A stretch of DNA of 64,000 nt from Bosea beijingensis (GTDB taxonomy: Bacteria; Pseudomonadota; Alphaproteobacteria; Rhizobiales; Beijerinckiaceae): contig NZ_CP132359.1 of assembly GCF_030758975.1 (NCBI RefSeq), positions 4,881,781-4,945,780 on the forward strand. Reading direction: 5' to 3'. Made by a program: the position numbers and the translations under genes. Numbering within the stretch: position 1 is the stretch's first letter; every line of letters begins with the position of its first letter. Shown here piece after piece: positions 36,837 through 46,751 of the stretch. Below the pieces are notes generated by a model. The model was given only the letters and a program-made list of their open reading frames with translations. It searched no databases and was not told the DNA's origin.

Positions 36837-37481
36837 TCAGGCATTGATACCTTCGCGGCGCTTCAGCAGGGCGTAATCGGCCCAGAGCAGTCGCGCCGCG
36901 ACACCGCGCCAAGGGCGCCAGGCCTCCGCCATCGCCTGCAGCTCGGCCGGCTTCGGGCGCATGGTGAGGCCGAAGGCGTGGCGCGCAGCCTCCTGGATGG
37001 CGAGATCGCCGGCGGCGAAGCCGTCGCGATGGCCGAGGCAGAACAGCAGATAGACATCAGCGGTCCAGGGGCCGATGCCGGAGATCGCCGTCATCCGGGC
37101 GTGGACCTCCTCGGGAGAGGCATGGTCGAGCGCCTCGAAGGCAAAGCGCCGCTCGACCAATGCGCTAGCAAGCGCGAGCAGGGTGCGCTGCTTCGGACGC
37201 GACAGGCCGGACAGGCGCATGTCGTCATCTGTCGCGGCCAGGACGCGCTCAGGCGTCAGCGGCACGAAGACGCTGGCGAAGCGGTTCCAGACCGCGCGTG
37301 CGCTGGCAACCGACAATTGCTGGGAGACGATGATCGCGGCGAGGCCTGGAAAGCCGCCCTCGCGCAGCCTGAGCGGCGGCAGGCCGGTCCGCGCGACGAT
37401 CGGCTGCCAGTCGGGATGGAGGGCGACCAGCGCGGCCATGCCTTCCTCGAGATCGGCGTTGGATGTGATTCTCTCGATCAT
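36837..37481 (-). CDS. AlkA-like DNA-3-methyladenine glycosylase
   Basis: 214 aa HhH-GPD base-excision enzyme of the AlkA type, without an N-terminal AlkA extension. The helix-hairpin-helix runs around ISGIGPWTADVYLLFC (about residues 133-148). The catalytic Asp follows in FAAGDLAIQ near residue 158. It removes alkylated purines from DNA. No iron-sulfur cluster motif is seen, so it is not a Nth-type enzyme. It faces the repeat element and the aldolase gene. Confidence 0.88.
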   Translation of the reverse strand: MIERITSNADLEEGMAALVALHPDWQPIVARTGLPPLRLREGGFPGLAAIIVSQQLSVASARAVWNRFASVFVPLTPERVLAATDDDMRLSGLSRPKQRTLLALASALVERRFAFEALDHASPEEVHARMTAISGIGPWTADVYLLFCLGHRDGFAAGDLAIQEAARHAFGLTMRPKPAELQAMAEAWRPWRGVAARLLWADYALLKRREGINA

Positions 37482-37566
37482 GATCCCGCTATCGTTGGCA
37501 GAGGCGACGGCTCTCGTCAGCAGGGAGCGGCTTGGCGCCCGGGTGCGTAATCCCTAGACAGAAGAG

Positions 37567-38463
37567 ATGGCGCCCGCTCCACCCGATTCCAGTCAGCAGG
37601 TTTTCCGCTTCGCGCCGAGTCCGAACGGGCGCCTCCATCTCGGCCATGCACTGTCGGCCCTGACCAACGAGGCGCTGGCGCAGCGTTTCGCCGGACGCCT
37701 GCTGCTGCGGATCGAGGATATCGACCTGATGCGATGCCGGCCGGAATTCGTCGGCGGGATCGAGACGGACCTGGATTGGCTCGGCATCCGGTTCGAGCCT
37801 GGTGTCCGCAAGCAATCCGCACATTTTGACGACTATGCCGCGGCGCTCGCAAGCTTGCGCCGGCATGGGCTGATCTATCCCTGCTTCTGCTCGCGACAGG
37901 AGATCCGCAATGCGGTCGCGGAGCGGCAGGCCGCGACCGGGCAACCCTGGCCGGTCGATCCCGATGGCGCGCCGCTCTATCCCGGCTCCTGCAAGGGACT
38001 CGATCCGGACGAGGCGGCGCGACGCAGCGCGACCGGGAAGCCGCATGTGCTGCGGCTCGACATGACCGCGGCGATCGCGGCGGCGGGACGATCACTGGCC
38101 TACACGGTCTTCGATGCGGAGGATGCCCGGCACGTTGTCCAGACCGCGCCGGAACGCTGGGGCGATGTGGTTCTCGCCCGCAAGGACGTGCCGACGAGCT
38201 ATCATCTCGCCGTCACGGTCGACGATGCGCTGCAGGGCGTAACCCATGTCGTGCGCGGCCGTGACCTGGAGGCGGCGACGGATGTCCATGTGCTGCTGCA
38301 GCGCCTGCTCGGCCTGCCGACGCCGCTCTATCATTTCCATCGGTTGCTGCTCGACAATGACGGGCAAAAGCTCGCCAAGAGCCGCGATTCGCAAAGCTTG
38401 GCAGCTCTGCGTGCCGGGAGCGTTACCGCGGCCGAGATTCGCCGGCAGCTCGGCTTCGCCTGA
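37567..38463 (+). CDS. gluQ: glutamyl-Q tRNA(Asp) synthetase
   Basis: 298 aa truncated glutamyl-tRNA synthetase paralogue that attaches glutamate to queuosine at the wobble base of tRNA-Asp. It has the catalytic core only: FAPSPNG and HLGHALSAL near residues 15-30 and KLAKSRDSQSL as the KMSKS-like loop. There is no anticodon-binding domain. A zinc-site-like CFCSR is present. It is divergent from the AlkA-like gene with an 85-bp gap. Confidence 0.95.
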   Translation: MAPAPPDSSQQVFRFAPSPNGRLHLGHALSALTNEALAQRFAGRLLLRIEDIDLMRCRPEFVGGIETDLDWLGIRFEPGVRKQSAHFDDYAAALASLRRHGLIYPCFCSRQEIRNAVAERQAATGQPWPVDPDGAPLYPGSCKGLDPDEAARRSATGKPHVLRLDMTAAIAAAGRSLAYTVFDAEDARHVVQTAPERWGDVVLARKDVPTSYHLAVTVDDALQGVTHVVRGRDLEAATDVHVLLQRLLGLPTPLYHFHRLLLDNDGQKLAKSRDSQSLAALRAGSVTAAEIRRQLGFA

Positions 38464-38468
38464 TCCCT

Positions 38469-39386
38469 TCAGCCGACGCCGAGGAAGGTCAGCCAGGCCG
38501 CGGTCGAGAAGAGCGAGAGCAGGGTCGAGAGCGTGATCGCGCTCGATGCGTCCGCCACGCCCTGCCGGTAGCGCTCGGCGAAGAGATAGGCGTTGATCCC
38601 GCAGGGGCAGGCCGCGAACAGCACGGCGACGCCCGACCAATGGGCCGGCATCTCGAAGACCCGCGTCGCCAGCCAATAGACCAGCAGGGGATGCAGGCCG
38701 AGCTTCAGCCCGCTCAGCACTGTCGGCAAGGCGAGGCCGGATTCGAGGCCGTAGCGCCGCATGGCGATGCCCAGGCTGATCAGCGCGCAGGGCACGGCGG
38801 CACCGGCGAGCAGGTCGACCAGCGTCCAGACAGGCGTGGGGATGAGGTGGATGACCGGCCGCACGGCCGAGCCGAGGATGATGCCGATGATGATCGGATG
38901 GGTGAAGAGGCGCTTGATCAGGAGCGGGATCGAGGCCGAGCGCCCTTCGGCCAGCAGCGTCGCCGCCGTCATCGTGACCGGCAGATGGACGGCAAGGAGC
39001 AGACCGAGCGGCACGGCGCCGGCATCACCATAGGCCTTCAGGATCATGGGCACGCCGACGAAGACGGTGTTCGACTGGGCGGCGGCAAAGCCCGAGACGA
39101 CCAGTTCCGGCCCCTTTCGCGCAAAGAAGCGGGAGGCGATGACCATGGCCAGGGCCCAGACGACGGCGAGCCCGGCGAAATAGGCGATCCAGTAACCCCA
39201 GGGCTGGGTCACCGGGATATCGGCCTTGGCGAGCGTGCGGAACAGCAGACAAGGCACGGCGAGGACGAAGACGAAGTCGGAGAGGCCCTCTCCGGTGGTC
39301 TCGCGCAGGAGCTTGGTCCAGCGCGCGAGATAGCCGAGGCCGATCAGCCCGAAGACGGGCAGGACGACGAGGAGAGAAGCGACCAT
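38469..39386 (-). CDS. AEC-family transporter
   Basis: 305 aa with about ten membrane helices in two halves, the normal design of the auxin efflux carrier (AEC) family, which exports or takes up organic acids and amino acids in bacteria. Typical segments are GFAAAQSNTVFVGVP at the break in the first half and an ACPCGINAYLFAERY segment in the second. Substrate is unknown. It is convergent with gluQRS (5-bp gap). Confidence 0.88.
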   Translation of the reverse strand: MVASLLVVLPVFGLIGLGYLARWTKLLRETTGEGLSDFVFVLAVPCLLFRTLAKADIPVTQPWGYWIAYFAGLAVVWALAMVIASRFFARKGPELVVSGFAAAQSNTVFVGVPMILKAYGDAGAVPLGLLLAVHLPVTMTAATLLAEGRSASIPLLIKRLFTHPIIIGIILGSAVRPVIHLIPTPVWTLVDLLAGAAVPCALISLGIAMRRYGLESGLALPTVLSGLKLGLHPLLVYWLATRVFEMPAHWSGVAVLFAACPCGINAYLFAERYRQGVADASSAITLSTLLSLFSTAAWLTFLGVG

Positions 39387-39496
39387 GGCTTCGGAGCTCG
39401 CGAGAGAGGAACGCCTGCTTCCGCGGTGTCCGCTTGCGCGCGCTCTGTCAAGCTTTGCAAGCGTGACGAGGGACCGGACGCTTTGCCGTCATGCGT

Positions 39497-41521
39497 TCAA
39501 CGCAACTGCGCGAGCGTCCCGCCGGCCTTCTCGATCAGGCCGCGGATCTCGTCGCGCTGGCGCTTGAATTCGGCCAGGGTCGCGCCCTCGAGCTCACGCC
39601 CCCGGGGCACGCGGATCTTCATCGGATTGACGAAATTGCCGTTGACCTTGACCTCGTAATGCAGGTGCGGGCCGGTCGAGAGGCCGGTATTGCCGAGATA
39701 GCCGATGACCTGGCCCTGCCGCACCTTGGCGCCCGGCACGATGCCGGCCGCGAAATTCGACTGGTGCGAATAGGTGGTGGCATAGCCGTTGGCGTGCTGG
39801 ATCACCGTGTGCTTGCCATAGCCGGACGACCAGCCGGCCTGCTGGATGGTTCCATTGCCGGCAGCCAGGATCGGCGTGCCGATCCGGTTCGACCAGTCGA
39901 TGCCGGTATGCATCTTCGAATAGCGCATGATCGGATGGTAGCGCATGCCGAAGCCGGAGCGCAGCTCGCCGTCGGCGATCGGCTTGCGCAGCAGGAACTT
40001 CTTCAGCGACTTGCCCTCGTCGTCGAAGTACTCGATCAGCCCGTCATCAGGGGCCTGGTAGCGGAAGACGCGGCGGGTCTCGCCATTGACGGTCAGGCTC
40101 GCCGACAGAATCTCGGCCCGCTCGCTCTCGTCCTCCTCGGTGAAGATCACCTCCAGATTGTCGCCGCCATGGACGCGCTGCTGGAGATCGAGATCATAGG
40201 AGAAGATCCGCACGAGCTCATCGACCAGAGGGCGCGGCAGATCGTGGCGGGCGCCGGTCTCGTAGAGGCTCTCGTAGAGCCGGGCGCCGCCCGAGCTCTC
40301 GTCGTCCTCGCTATCCTCGGTATTGCGCCGCTGCGGCCTCTGCGGGCCGGCGGCATCCTGGCGGGGCAGGTCGACCGGCACGAAAGCGCCCTTGTCGCTC
40401 ATCGCGATCGAGGCATCGGGCTGGCCGTTGCTGAGCAGCGAGACGCGCATGATCTGCCGGGGGTCGCCCGGGCGCGGGCCCGGCGCATAGAGCACCTGCA
40501 GCACCTGGCCGTCGGGCAGGGCCGAGGTTCGGACCTTGCTGCCGAAGGCCGCGATCATCGTGCGGACCAATTCGGGCGCGGCGCCGGCGCCGCGCATGAC
40601 CTGCTCGAAATTCTCGCCGCGCTTGGCCATCACCAGCTTGTCCTCGACGAGAGGCTCGCGCGAGGCGGGGATCGGCGTCTTAGGCGCGTTGGTGACGTTC
40701 TCCGGCACGACGCGGACCTCGATGCCGGAAAAGCGGGTATCGGTCGCCGGCGCGTAGGCGAGAATATCGGTGCCGGGCGTCGCCGTGCCGGTGAGCGTGC
40801 GGCTCAGCATCAGTTGCGGCGGGATCGGCAAGCTGCGCTGGCGGCCGGAATTGGCCATGTTGGCGCGCTCTTCCTCGACCTGCGAGATCACCTCGGCATC
40901 GCTGAGCTGCGGCTTGCCGGAGGGCAGGGTCAGGTCGCCGAGATCGCGCTTGACGATGGTGACGTCGGCATCCGGCATGTCCTGGGCCGGCTCGGCATAG
41001 CGTTCCTCGGGCTGGCCTCCCTCGGCGAACAGGCGCAGCGGATTGAAGGGCGGGATATTGCTGGCATAGACGCCGGTGGTGAGCGACAGGTTGGAAGCCA
41101 GGCGGACGAAGGGGCGGACGCGAATGACCTCGCGGTTGCCGGTGCGCTGTGACATCGGCGCGCGCAAGGTGTGGCGCGCCGACATGACCGGTTGGTCCGC
41201 GACGAGCTTGTCGGCCTTGCGTGCGCCGCCGCCTTCGCCGGCGGCCGAGGAGGCGCGGATCGCGACCGTCTCCGGCTGTTCGGGATAGCTGGTGTCGCCG
41301 CGCATCGCTACCAGGATGGCCGCGCCGAGCAGAGCCGCACCGCAGGAACCGACGAGCGCGCAGGCGAAGAGCCAGCGCAGCGAGACGCCACGACGATCCA
41401 AAGGCTGCTGGCGGGAATCGCCGGGCTGGATCGGCGGCTCGATCCCGAGATCGACCAGCAGGGCCGCCGCCTCGGGGGCGAGCGGCTCGGCCGGCTGTGC
41501 GAACTCGGGATGGGCGTTCAT
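39497..41521 (-). CDS. M23-family murein metallopeptidase
   Basis: 674 aa from ATG 41521. One signal-anchor helix lies at about residues 53-75, then a long disordered region and a LysM-like or OapA-like middle domain. The C-terminal M23 domain covers about 530-630: GFGMRYHPIMRYSKMHTGIDWS carries the zinc ligands H and D, and HLHYEVKVNG the third and fourth site. It resembles MepM-like DD-endopeptidases that cut peptidoglycan cross-links. The frame is open upstream, but only shadow. Confidence 0.92.
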   Translation of the reverse strand: MNAHPEFAQPAEPLAPEAAALLVDLGIEPPIQPGDSRQQPLDRRGVSLRWLFACALVGSCGAALLGAAILVAMRGDTSYPEQPETVAIRASSAAGEGGGARKADKLVADQPVMSARHTLRAPMSQRTGNREVIRVRPFVRLASNLSLTTGVYASNIPPFNPLRLFAEGGQPEERYAEPAQDMPDADVTIVKRDLGDLTLPSGKPQLSDAEVISQVEEERANMANSGRQRSLPIPPQLMLSRTLTGTATPGTDILAYAPATDTRFSGIEVRVVPENVTNAPKTPIPASREPLVEDKLVMAKRGENFEQVMRGAGAAPELVRTMIAAFGSKVRTSALPDGQVLQVLYAPGPRPGDPRQIMRVSLLSNGQPDASIAMSDKGAFVPVDLPRQDAAGPQRPQRRNTEDSEDDESSGGARLYESLYETGARHDLPRPLVDELVRIFSYDLDLQQRVHGGDNLEVIFTEEDESERAEILSASLTVNGETRRVFRYQAPDDGLIEYFDDEGKSLKKFLLRKPIADGELRSGFGMRYHPIMRYSKMHTGIDWSNRIGTPILAAGNGTIQQAGWSSGYGKHTVIQHANGYATTYSHQSNFAAGIVPGAKVRQGQVIGYLGNTGLSTGPHLHYEVKVNGNFVNPMKIRVPRGRELEGATLAEFKRQRDEIRGLIEKAGGTLAQLR

Positions 41522-42006
41522 CGTGTGGCGGCTGCTTCTTGCGGGCTGTCTCGAAATCTCGATGGCAACCCTCGCTGCCGCGAAGGCGCCTTGAGCGCGC
41601 CCTGACGAAAGCGCGCCAGGACCATGCCCGTGCCGGGAGCCGGAATCAATCCGTTCAGCCGTGGACGACCTCCTGTGCTGGGAGATTGCGGCTGTTTTGG
41701 GATAGAGCGGATATCGCCCGCCTGCCTTCGACGCGCTCGCGCGCAAGAGCGCGCTTGCATGTACTATATACCGGGCCGGACAACTCCGCCCGTTCGTCGT
41801 TCGAAAGCTGTGTCGGGAAGGCCGACCATTCGAAACGCCGGACCTCGGTCGATCTTCGCGGGAAAAAACTTCGCACCGCAGCAGAGCCAGACAAGGGTCG
41901 AGGCCGGGATTGGATAGCCGGCCCCGACTTGGAACCACGCCAAAGCGTGCAAACAAGGGCCTTCCAGGCCTGTTTCAGCGGGCTTCGGAACAAGAAATGC
42001 GATCCG
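41522..42006. other. 485-bp intergenic region without gene
   Basis: No credible gene is seen on either strand between the M23 peptidase start and the truncated ftsK end. There is a small hairpin at GCGCTCGCGCGCAAGAGCGCGC (about 41738) next to a TATATA-containing AT-rich spot. The right end holds an A-tract (42009-42015) ahead of the promoter described next. Confidence 0.5.
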
Positions 42007-43713
42007 TCAAAAAAACTTCATCAGGCGTGTTGACTTCCAATCCGGGCCTGGCCTATAAACCGGCCATCGAGACGGCGCCGCCGCTGAGCGGAGTTCGAGC
42101 ATCTTGGGATCGACCATGATCAGGCGGCACTCCTCCGGCTTGAGCCGGTAGAGGATCGACAGGATCATGGTGTTGATCGCGACGGACTTACCCGAGCCGG
42201 TGGTGCCGGCGACGAGCAGGTGAGGCATGCGCGCCAAGTCCGCGATCACCGGCTCGCCGCCGATGGTCTTGCCGAGGCAGAGCGCGAGCTTGTGCTTGGT
42301 CGCCTCGAAATCCTGGCTGGCCAGAAGCTCGCGCAGGAAGACGGTCTCGCGGCGGGTGTTGGGCAGTTCGATGCCGATCGCGTTCTTGCCCTGAACCACC
42401 GCAACACGAGCCGACACAGCGCTCATCGAACGCGCAATGTCGTCCGCCAAAGAGATAACGCGGGAGCTCTTGATGCCGGGGGCAGGCTCGAGTTCGTACA
42501 AGGTGACGACCGGGCCGGGGCAGGCCTGGACGATCTCGCCACGGATGTTGAAGTCTTCGAGAACGCCTTCGAGCAGGCCGGCGTTCTGCTGAAGCACCTC
42601 GACCGGCAGCCTCTCATCCTGTGTTGGCGGCGGTTCGGCCAAAAACTCGATCGGCGGCAACTGGAAGCCGGCATCCTGCACGACGGGCAGTTCGACGAGG
42701 CGAAGTTTTGCCCGGAACGGGGTGACCTTGGCCGATTCGACCGCCACCGGCTCGGGACGAACGGGTTCAGGCTGAACCGGTGCGGGCTGGGCCGGCTGAG
42801 GCTGAACGGGCTTGGACTCGACCACAGGCCGCGTGCTGCGCGCCAGCGGCACGCCGGGCTTTGCCGCAGCGACAGGTTCGGCCGCAGTTGGGGCGTCATC
42901 CTCGGTCACAGAGGTCTCAGTGGCAGGCACCTGCCAGGACGGTGTCGCAATCTGGAAGCTCACCTGATAGCCCTGCCCCCAGCCGAAGCCAGACCAGGCG
43001 GGCGCTAGAACCGGAGCTGTCATCGCGAGCAGCGCGGGTTCAGGCGTTGTGACCGGAGGCTGCCCAAAGGCAGCCGTCGGAGCATGGGTCATCGCTTCCG
43101 CCGTCATCGACGGCGCAACGGGATCGAACGCGAAATCGGCGTCGTCGCGCTCGGCCTCGGGCACGCATTCCCAGAAGGCGTGGTCCGAGATGAAATCGAG
43201 CGGTGTCGCGACATCCTGTTCAGGGTGAGCAGCGATCTCCACAGGCGTCTCGAACGCCATCTCGACGGGCTGCATCTCATCGACGAAGGCGTTCTCGCCG
43301 GCGTCGAAAGTCAATTCGACATCGACCGGTTCATCCATCAGGGTTTCAGGCACCGGCTCGGTGCCCGGCGCGCCCCAGACCTGCCGGATCAGGTGATCCG
43401 GCGTGCGCCAGAAGCGGACGCGGCTCTCGCCCTGCACAGGAGCGTTCGGGGACAGGCTGATGTCGAAACGCTGCCCGAGGACCGGCGAAGCGGAGAGTTC
43501 CCGCTCGGCCTGTGCCAGTTTGCGCTGGGCGTCGGCGGAGCGCGACGGGCGGACATAGGTCGGCCAGAGACTGGACGATGCCGGATCGCTGTGAAGCGGC
43601 TCTGCGGCAGAGGTTTCCGGGGTTGCGGAGAGTGCGGTCTGCTGTGGTTGAACGAGGCGATTATCCTCGGAAACGACGGCGTTCGCGCGGCGAAGACGAT
43701 CCAGTTTTTGCAT
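42007..43713 (-). pseudogene. truncated soluble FtsK-like DNA translocase
   Basis: 568-aa frame, starting ATG 43713. Residues 1-350 are a low-complexity, acidic, Pro-rich region with no membrane helices, so this is a soluble FtsK paralogue. The translocase part begins at about 370 (FLAEPPPTQDERLPVEVLQQNAGLLE and VTLYELEPAPGIK). Walker A GTTGSGKS is at 503-510. FtsK similarity stops after VDPKMLEL at residue 541. The last 27 residues are unrelated and read across the promoter on the other strand. The rest of the motor (Walker B, arginine finger) and the gamma domain are missing, so translocation is impossible. Confidence 0.8.
42009..42090 (+). promoter_or_regulatory. strong sigma-70 promoter resembling an rRNA operon leader
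   Basis: TTGACT (42030-42035) and TATAAA (42054-42059), spaced by 18 bp, form a near-consensus promoter. A run of seven A residues at about 42009-42015 could be an UP element. A GC-rich stretch follows (GAGACGGCGCCGCCGCTGAGCG). The layout resembles the rrn operon promoters of Hyphomicrobiales. No 16S sequence follows. Instead, at 42091, the antisense strand of an ftsK-like gene begins. Confidence 0.6.
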
Positions 43714-43838
43714 GGGCTTAGGCGAACACTACGCTTCGTTAACCTGAAACCCAGTCCTAGCCCGGCAGGGTTAAGAGACCGTTCCGCCGGTCCGCTTTCC
43801 GGTGTCCGAAGCTGGCGCGCTCAGGCTTGCGACAAGCA

Positions 43839-44012
43839 TCAACGCGTCTGCTTTTCCGCAGTCGGCGCGGCAGCATCGTCGTCCTGGAGCACGCGCCAGG
43901 CGGCGCCTTCGAGATCGGCGAACTGACCTGATCGCATGCACCAGAAGAAGGCACCCAGGCCCAAAAGGCCGAGCCCCAGCGCAAGGGGAAACAGGATGAC
44001 GATGATGTTCAT
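43839..44012 (-). CDS. ccoS: cbb3 oxidase maturation protein CcoS
   Basis: 57 aa, read directly from the sequence. It has one membrane helix (NIIVILFPLALGLGLLGLGAFFW) followed by MRSGQFADLEGAAWRVLQDDD, the CcoS family pattern. It is needed for cofactor insertion into cbb3 oxidase. The ATG overlaps the ccoI stop (ATGA). The truncated ftsK lies 125 bp downstream. Confidence 0.9.
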   Translation of the reverse strand: MNIIVILFPLALGLGLLGLGAFFWCMRSGQFADLEGAAWRVLQDDDAAAPTAEKQTR

Positions 44013-46204
44013 GCCTCTGCCTCCGAAGACCTCGCGCGGCGTGCGCGCAGGGCGTTGAGCGTCACCACCAGCGACGAGCCCGACATGGCGATGGCAGCGA
44101 CCAGCGGCGTCGCCAGCCCCACAATCGCGATCGGTACCGCGACCGCGTTGTAGAGCACGGCAAACCAGAGGTTCTGCAGCATCAGCCCGCGCGCCTTCCG
44201 GGCGATGCCGAGCGCGGACGCAACCGGCGCGAGGCTGTCGCCGAGGAAGACGATATCCGCCGCGGCCTGCGCCAGATGTGTGGCGCTGACCGGGGAAATC
44301 GAGACATGCGCGCCAGCGAGCGCCGGCGCATCGTTCAGCCCGTCTCCGACCATCAGCACCTTGCGGCCATTCGCCGCCATGCTGTCGAGCCGATCGAGCT
44401 TATCGGCCGGCAGCAGGCCGGCCTGGATATGTGCGATGTCGAGCGCGGCCGCGATCGGCGCGACCGCTTCCAGCCGATCGCCGGAGAGGATCGCGACCTC
44501 CAGGCCTGCCGCGCGCAGGGCGTCGATCGTCGCGCGCGCATCCGGACGCAGGCTCTGACCGAGTGCCAGTACGGTGCGATATGAGCCATGCCGATAGGCG
44601 ATGAAGGAGGCGCCCGGGTGCCGCGCCTTGACCGCGAGGGCCTCAGCTTCGGCATCGCAGAAGGCGAGGCTGCCGAGCCGCTGCTCGTCAGCCTCCTCCC
44701 CCGCCGACAGGCCGTGTCCACGCTCCTCGCGAACATCCGTTCGCGGAGAGGTGTTACCGAGCGCGCGGGCCAGAGCCTGCGCCAGCGGGTGGCTGCTGGC
44801 TGCGGCGAGCGCACCGATCTCGGCCCGGCGCTCAGGTGCTAATGCCTCAGGGTTCAGGATATCGGGCTCGGGCAGGGTGAGCGTGCCCGTCTTGTCGAAG
44901 ACGGCGATATCGGCCTCGGCGAGGCGCTCCAGCGCATCACCCTCCTTGAGCATGATCCTGCATTTGAACAGGGCGGAGGCCGCCACGACCTGCACGGCGG
45001 GGATCGCGAGGCCGAGCGCACAGGGACAAGTGATGATCAGCACGGTCACGGCGATCATCAAGGCTTCGGGCCAAGGCAGTCCCCAGGCGAGCCAGCCGAG
45101 AAAGGTCGCTGCCGACAGGGTATGGACGACCGGCGCATAAAGCCGTGCCGCCCGATCCGAGAGGCGGACATAGCGCGAGCGGCTGCCAACGGCCTGATTC
45201 ATGAGCCGGTCGATCTCGTCGAGCAGCGTGCCTTGCCCGGCCGCCTCGACGCGGATGGTCAGGGCGCCCGTGAGATTCAGCGTGCCGGCATGGACCCGTT
45301 CGCCCTGACCGATCGCGGCGGGGGCGGTCTCGCCGGTGACGAGGCTCTGGTCGAGCTCGGAGCGGCCGGTCTCGACGATGCCGTCGACCGAGACGCGCTC
45401 GCCCGGACGCACGAGAACGCAGTCACCCGGCTGGACCGCCGCGATTGGCGTGATCGTCCAGTTGCCGTCGTCAGTGAGCCTGGTCGCGGTCTCGGCCTTG
45501 AGCGCAGCAAGATTGCCGGCAAGGTCGCGGGTGCGGCGGCGCATGAGCTGGTCGAGATAGCGCCCGATCAGCAGGAAGAAGAGCAGCATCACCACGCCGT
45601 CGAAATAGGCATGGCGGCCATGGGTCCAGGTCTCCGCGACGGACATGACCAGCGCCAGCACGACGCCGATGGTGATCGGTACGTCCATGTTGACGGCGCC
45701 GGCCTTGAGGGCACGCAACGCGCTATCGAAGAAGGGGCGGCCCGCATAGGCGGCCGTCGGCAGGGCGATCAGCGCCGAGAGCCAGTGGAAGAAATCGCGC
45801 GTCGTCGGGTCGATATCGCCGCTATTGCCGGACCAGACGGCGACCGAGAGCAGCATGATGTTCATCGAGGCGAAGCCGGCGACGCCGAGCCGGCGCATCA
45901 GGCTGCGTTCCTCGGCGACAGCACCGTCCTCCTGCCGCTCGGCGACGAAAGGATAGGCCTTGAAGCCGAGCGCGCCGAGCTTGTCGACGACGGCCTCCGG
46001 TCTGAGCAGCGCTTCGCGCCATTCGACCGAGACGCGCTTCAGTGCGAGATTGACGCGGGCGCCGAGGATGGCGGGCTCGCGGCCGAGCCCGCTCTCGATC
46101 GCCTGCATGCAGCCGGCGCAGCGGATGCCGTCGACCGCCAGTTCCATGCTGGCGATGCCGCCATCGCGATGGCGCACGAAGACGGAGAGGTCCTGCGCTG
46201 CCAT
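44009..46204 (-). CDS. ccoI: copper-translocating P1B-type ATPase CcoI/FixI
   Basis: 731 aa heavy-metal P-type ATPase that delivers copper for cbb3 oxidase assembly. One N-terminal metal-binding domain with GIRCAGC (about residues 27-33) is followed by eight membrane helices with the CPC motif (TCPCALG), phosphorylation site DKTGTLTLP, HP motif SSHPLAQ and hinge GDGLNDAPAL. It lies in the usual ccoGHIS order, 1 bp behind ccoH. It is not a general copper efflux pump in this context. Confidence 0.96.
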   Translation of the reverse strand: MAAQDLSVFVRHRDGGIASMELAVDGIRCAGCMQAIESGLGREPAILGARVNLALKRVSVEWREALLRPEAVVDKLGALGFKAYPFVAERQEDGAVAEERSLMRRLGVAGFASMNIMLLSVAVWSGNSGDIDPTTRDFFHWLSALIALPTAAYAGRPFFDSALRALKAGAVNMDVPITIGVVLALVMSVAETWTHGRHAYFDGVVMLLFFLLIGRYLDQLMRRRTRDLAGNLAALKAETATRLTDDGNWTITPIAAVQPGDCVLVRPGERVSVDGIVETGRSELDQSLVTGETAPAAIGQGERVHAGTLNLTGALTIRVEAAGQGTLLDEIDRLMNQAVGSRSRYVRLSDRAARLYAPVVHTLSAATFLGWLAWGLPWPEALMIAVTVLIITCPCALGLAIPAVQVVAASALFKCRIMLKEGDALERLAEADIAVFDKTGTLTLPEPDILNPEALAPERRAEIGALAAASSHPLAQALARALGNTSPRTDVREERGHGLSAGEEADEQRLGSLAFCDAEAEALAVKARHPGASFIAYRHGSYRTVLALGQSLRPDARATIDALRAAGLEVAILSGDRLEAVAPIAAALDIAHIQAGLLPADKLDRLDSMAANGRKVLMVGDGLNDAPALAGAHVSISPVSATHLAQAAADIVFLGDSLAPVASALGIARKARGLMLQNLWFAVLYNAVAVPIAIVGLATPLVAAIAMSGSSLVVTLNALRARRARSSEAEA

Positions 46205-46205
46205 T

Positions 46206-46751
46206 CTATTTCTCCGGCAGGGTGATGCGGCTGCGCGAGGCGAAGACGATTTCTTCGCCTCGTCGCACCTGCAGCTCCAGTATCCAGGAACCGGTCTCGA
46301 CGCGGTCGAGACCGGCCTCGTAGCGGCCGGGTTGGCGCTCGTTCAGCGTGACGGCGTGATCGCGCGCCGAGGTCGCGGGGTGGCGCAGTCGCGCCGTCGC
46401 GGTGTATCCGGAGAGCGGCTGACCGAGGCGGTCCGCCAGGGTCACGCCGAGCGCGGCGCCCTCGCCCTGGCGGGCGAGCGTGGCCACAGCCTTCCAGCCG
46501 CGCGCGTCGCGCTCTTGCTGGCGGGCGATCTCCTCGTTGAAGTGCTGGCTGGTCTCGTAAGCGCTCTTGGTCTCGACGCCCGGCATGGTGCGCAGCGCGA
46601 CCGTCAGGATCGTCGCATTGACCGATACGATGACGCCGAAGAACAGCACCAGCATCGCCGCGACCATGCCGCCGGTCAGCTTGAAGGGGCGGCGCGGGCG
46701 CGGGGCGGCAGGGGCGTCGCAGGGCATCAGGAAAACTCCGCAGCAGCTCAT
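46206..46751 (-). CDS. ccoH: cbb3 oxidase assembly protein CcoH/FixH
   Basis: 181 aa. One N-terminal membrane helix (about residues 28-50) and a periplasmic immunoglobulin-like domain with a long helical insert (YETSQHFNEEIARQQERDARGW) match FixH/CcoH. The start ATG 46751 overlaps the ccoG stop (ATGA), which supports the early MSCCGVFLMPCDAP leader even though it contains three cysteines. It helps mature the oxidase together with CcoI. Confidence 0.93.
   Translation of the reverse strand: MSCCGVFLMPCDAPAAPRPRRPFKLTGGMVAAMLVLFFGVIVSVNATILTVALRTMPGVETKSAYETSQHFNEEIARQQERDARGWKAVATLARQGEGAALGVTLADRLGQPLSGYTATARLRHPATSARDHAVTLNERQPGRYEAGLDRVETGSWILELQVRRGEEIVFASRSRITLPEK

Noticed and set aside
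42009..42090. Possible start of an rRNA operon
   Set aside because: The promoter and leader look right, but no 16S rRNA sequence follows; at 42091 the ftsK remnant begins. Kept only as promoter.
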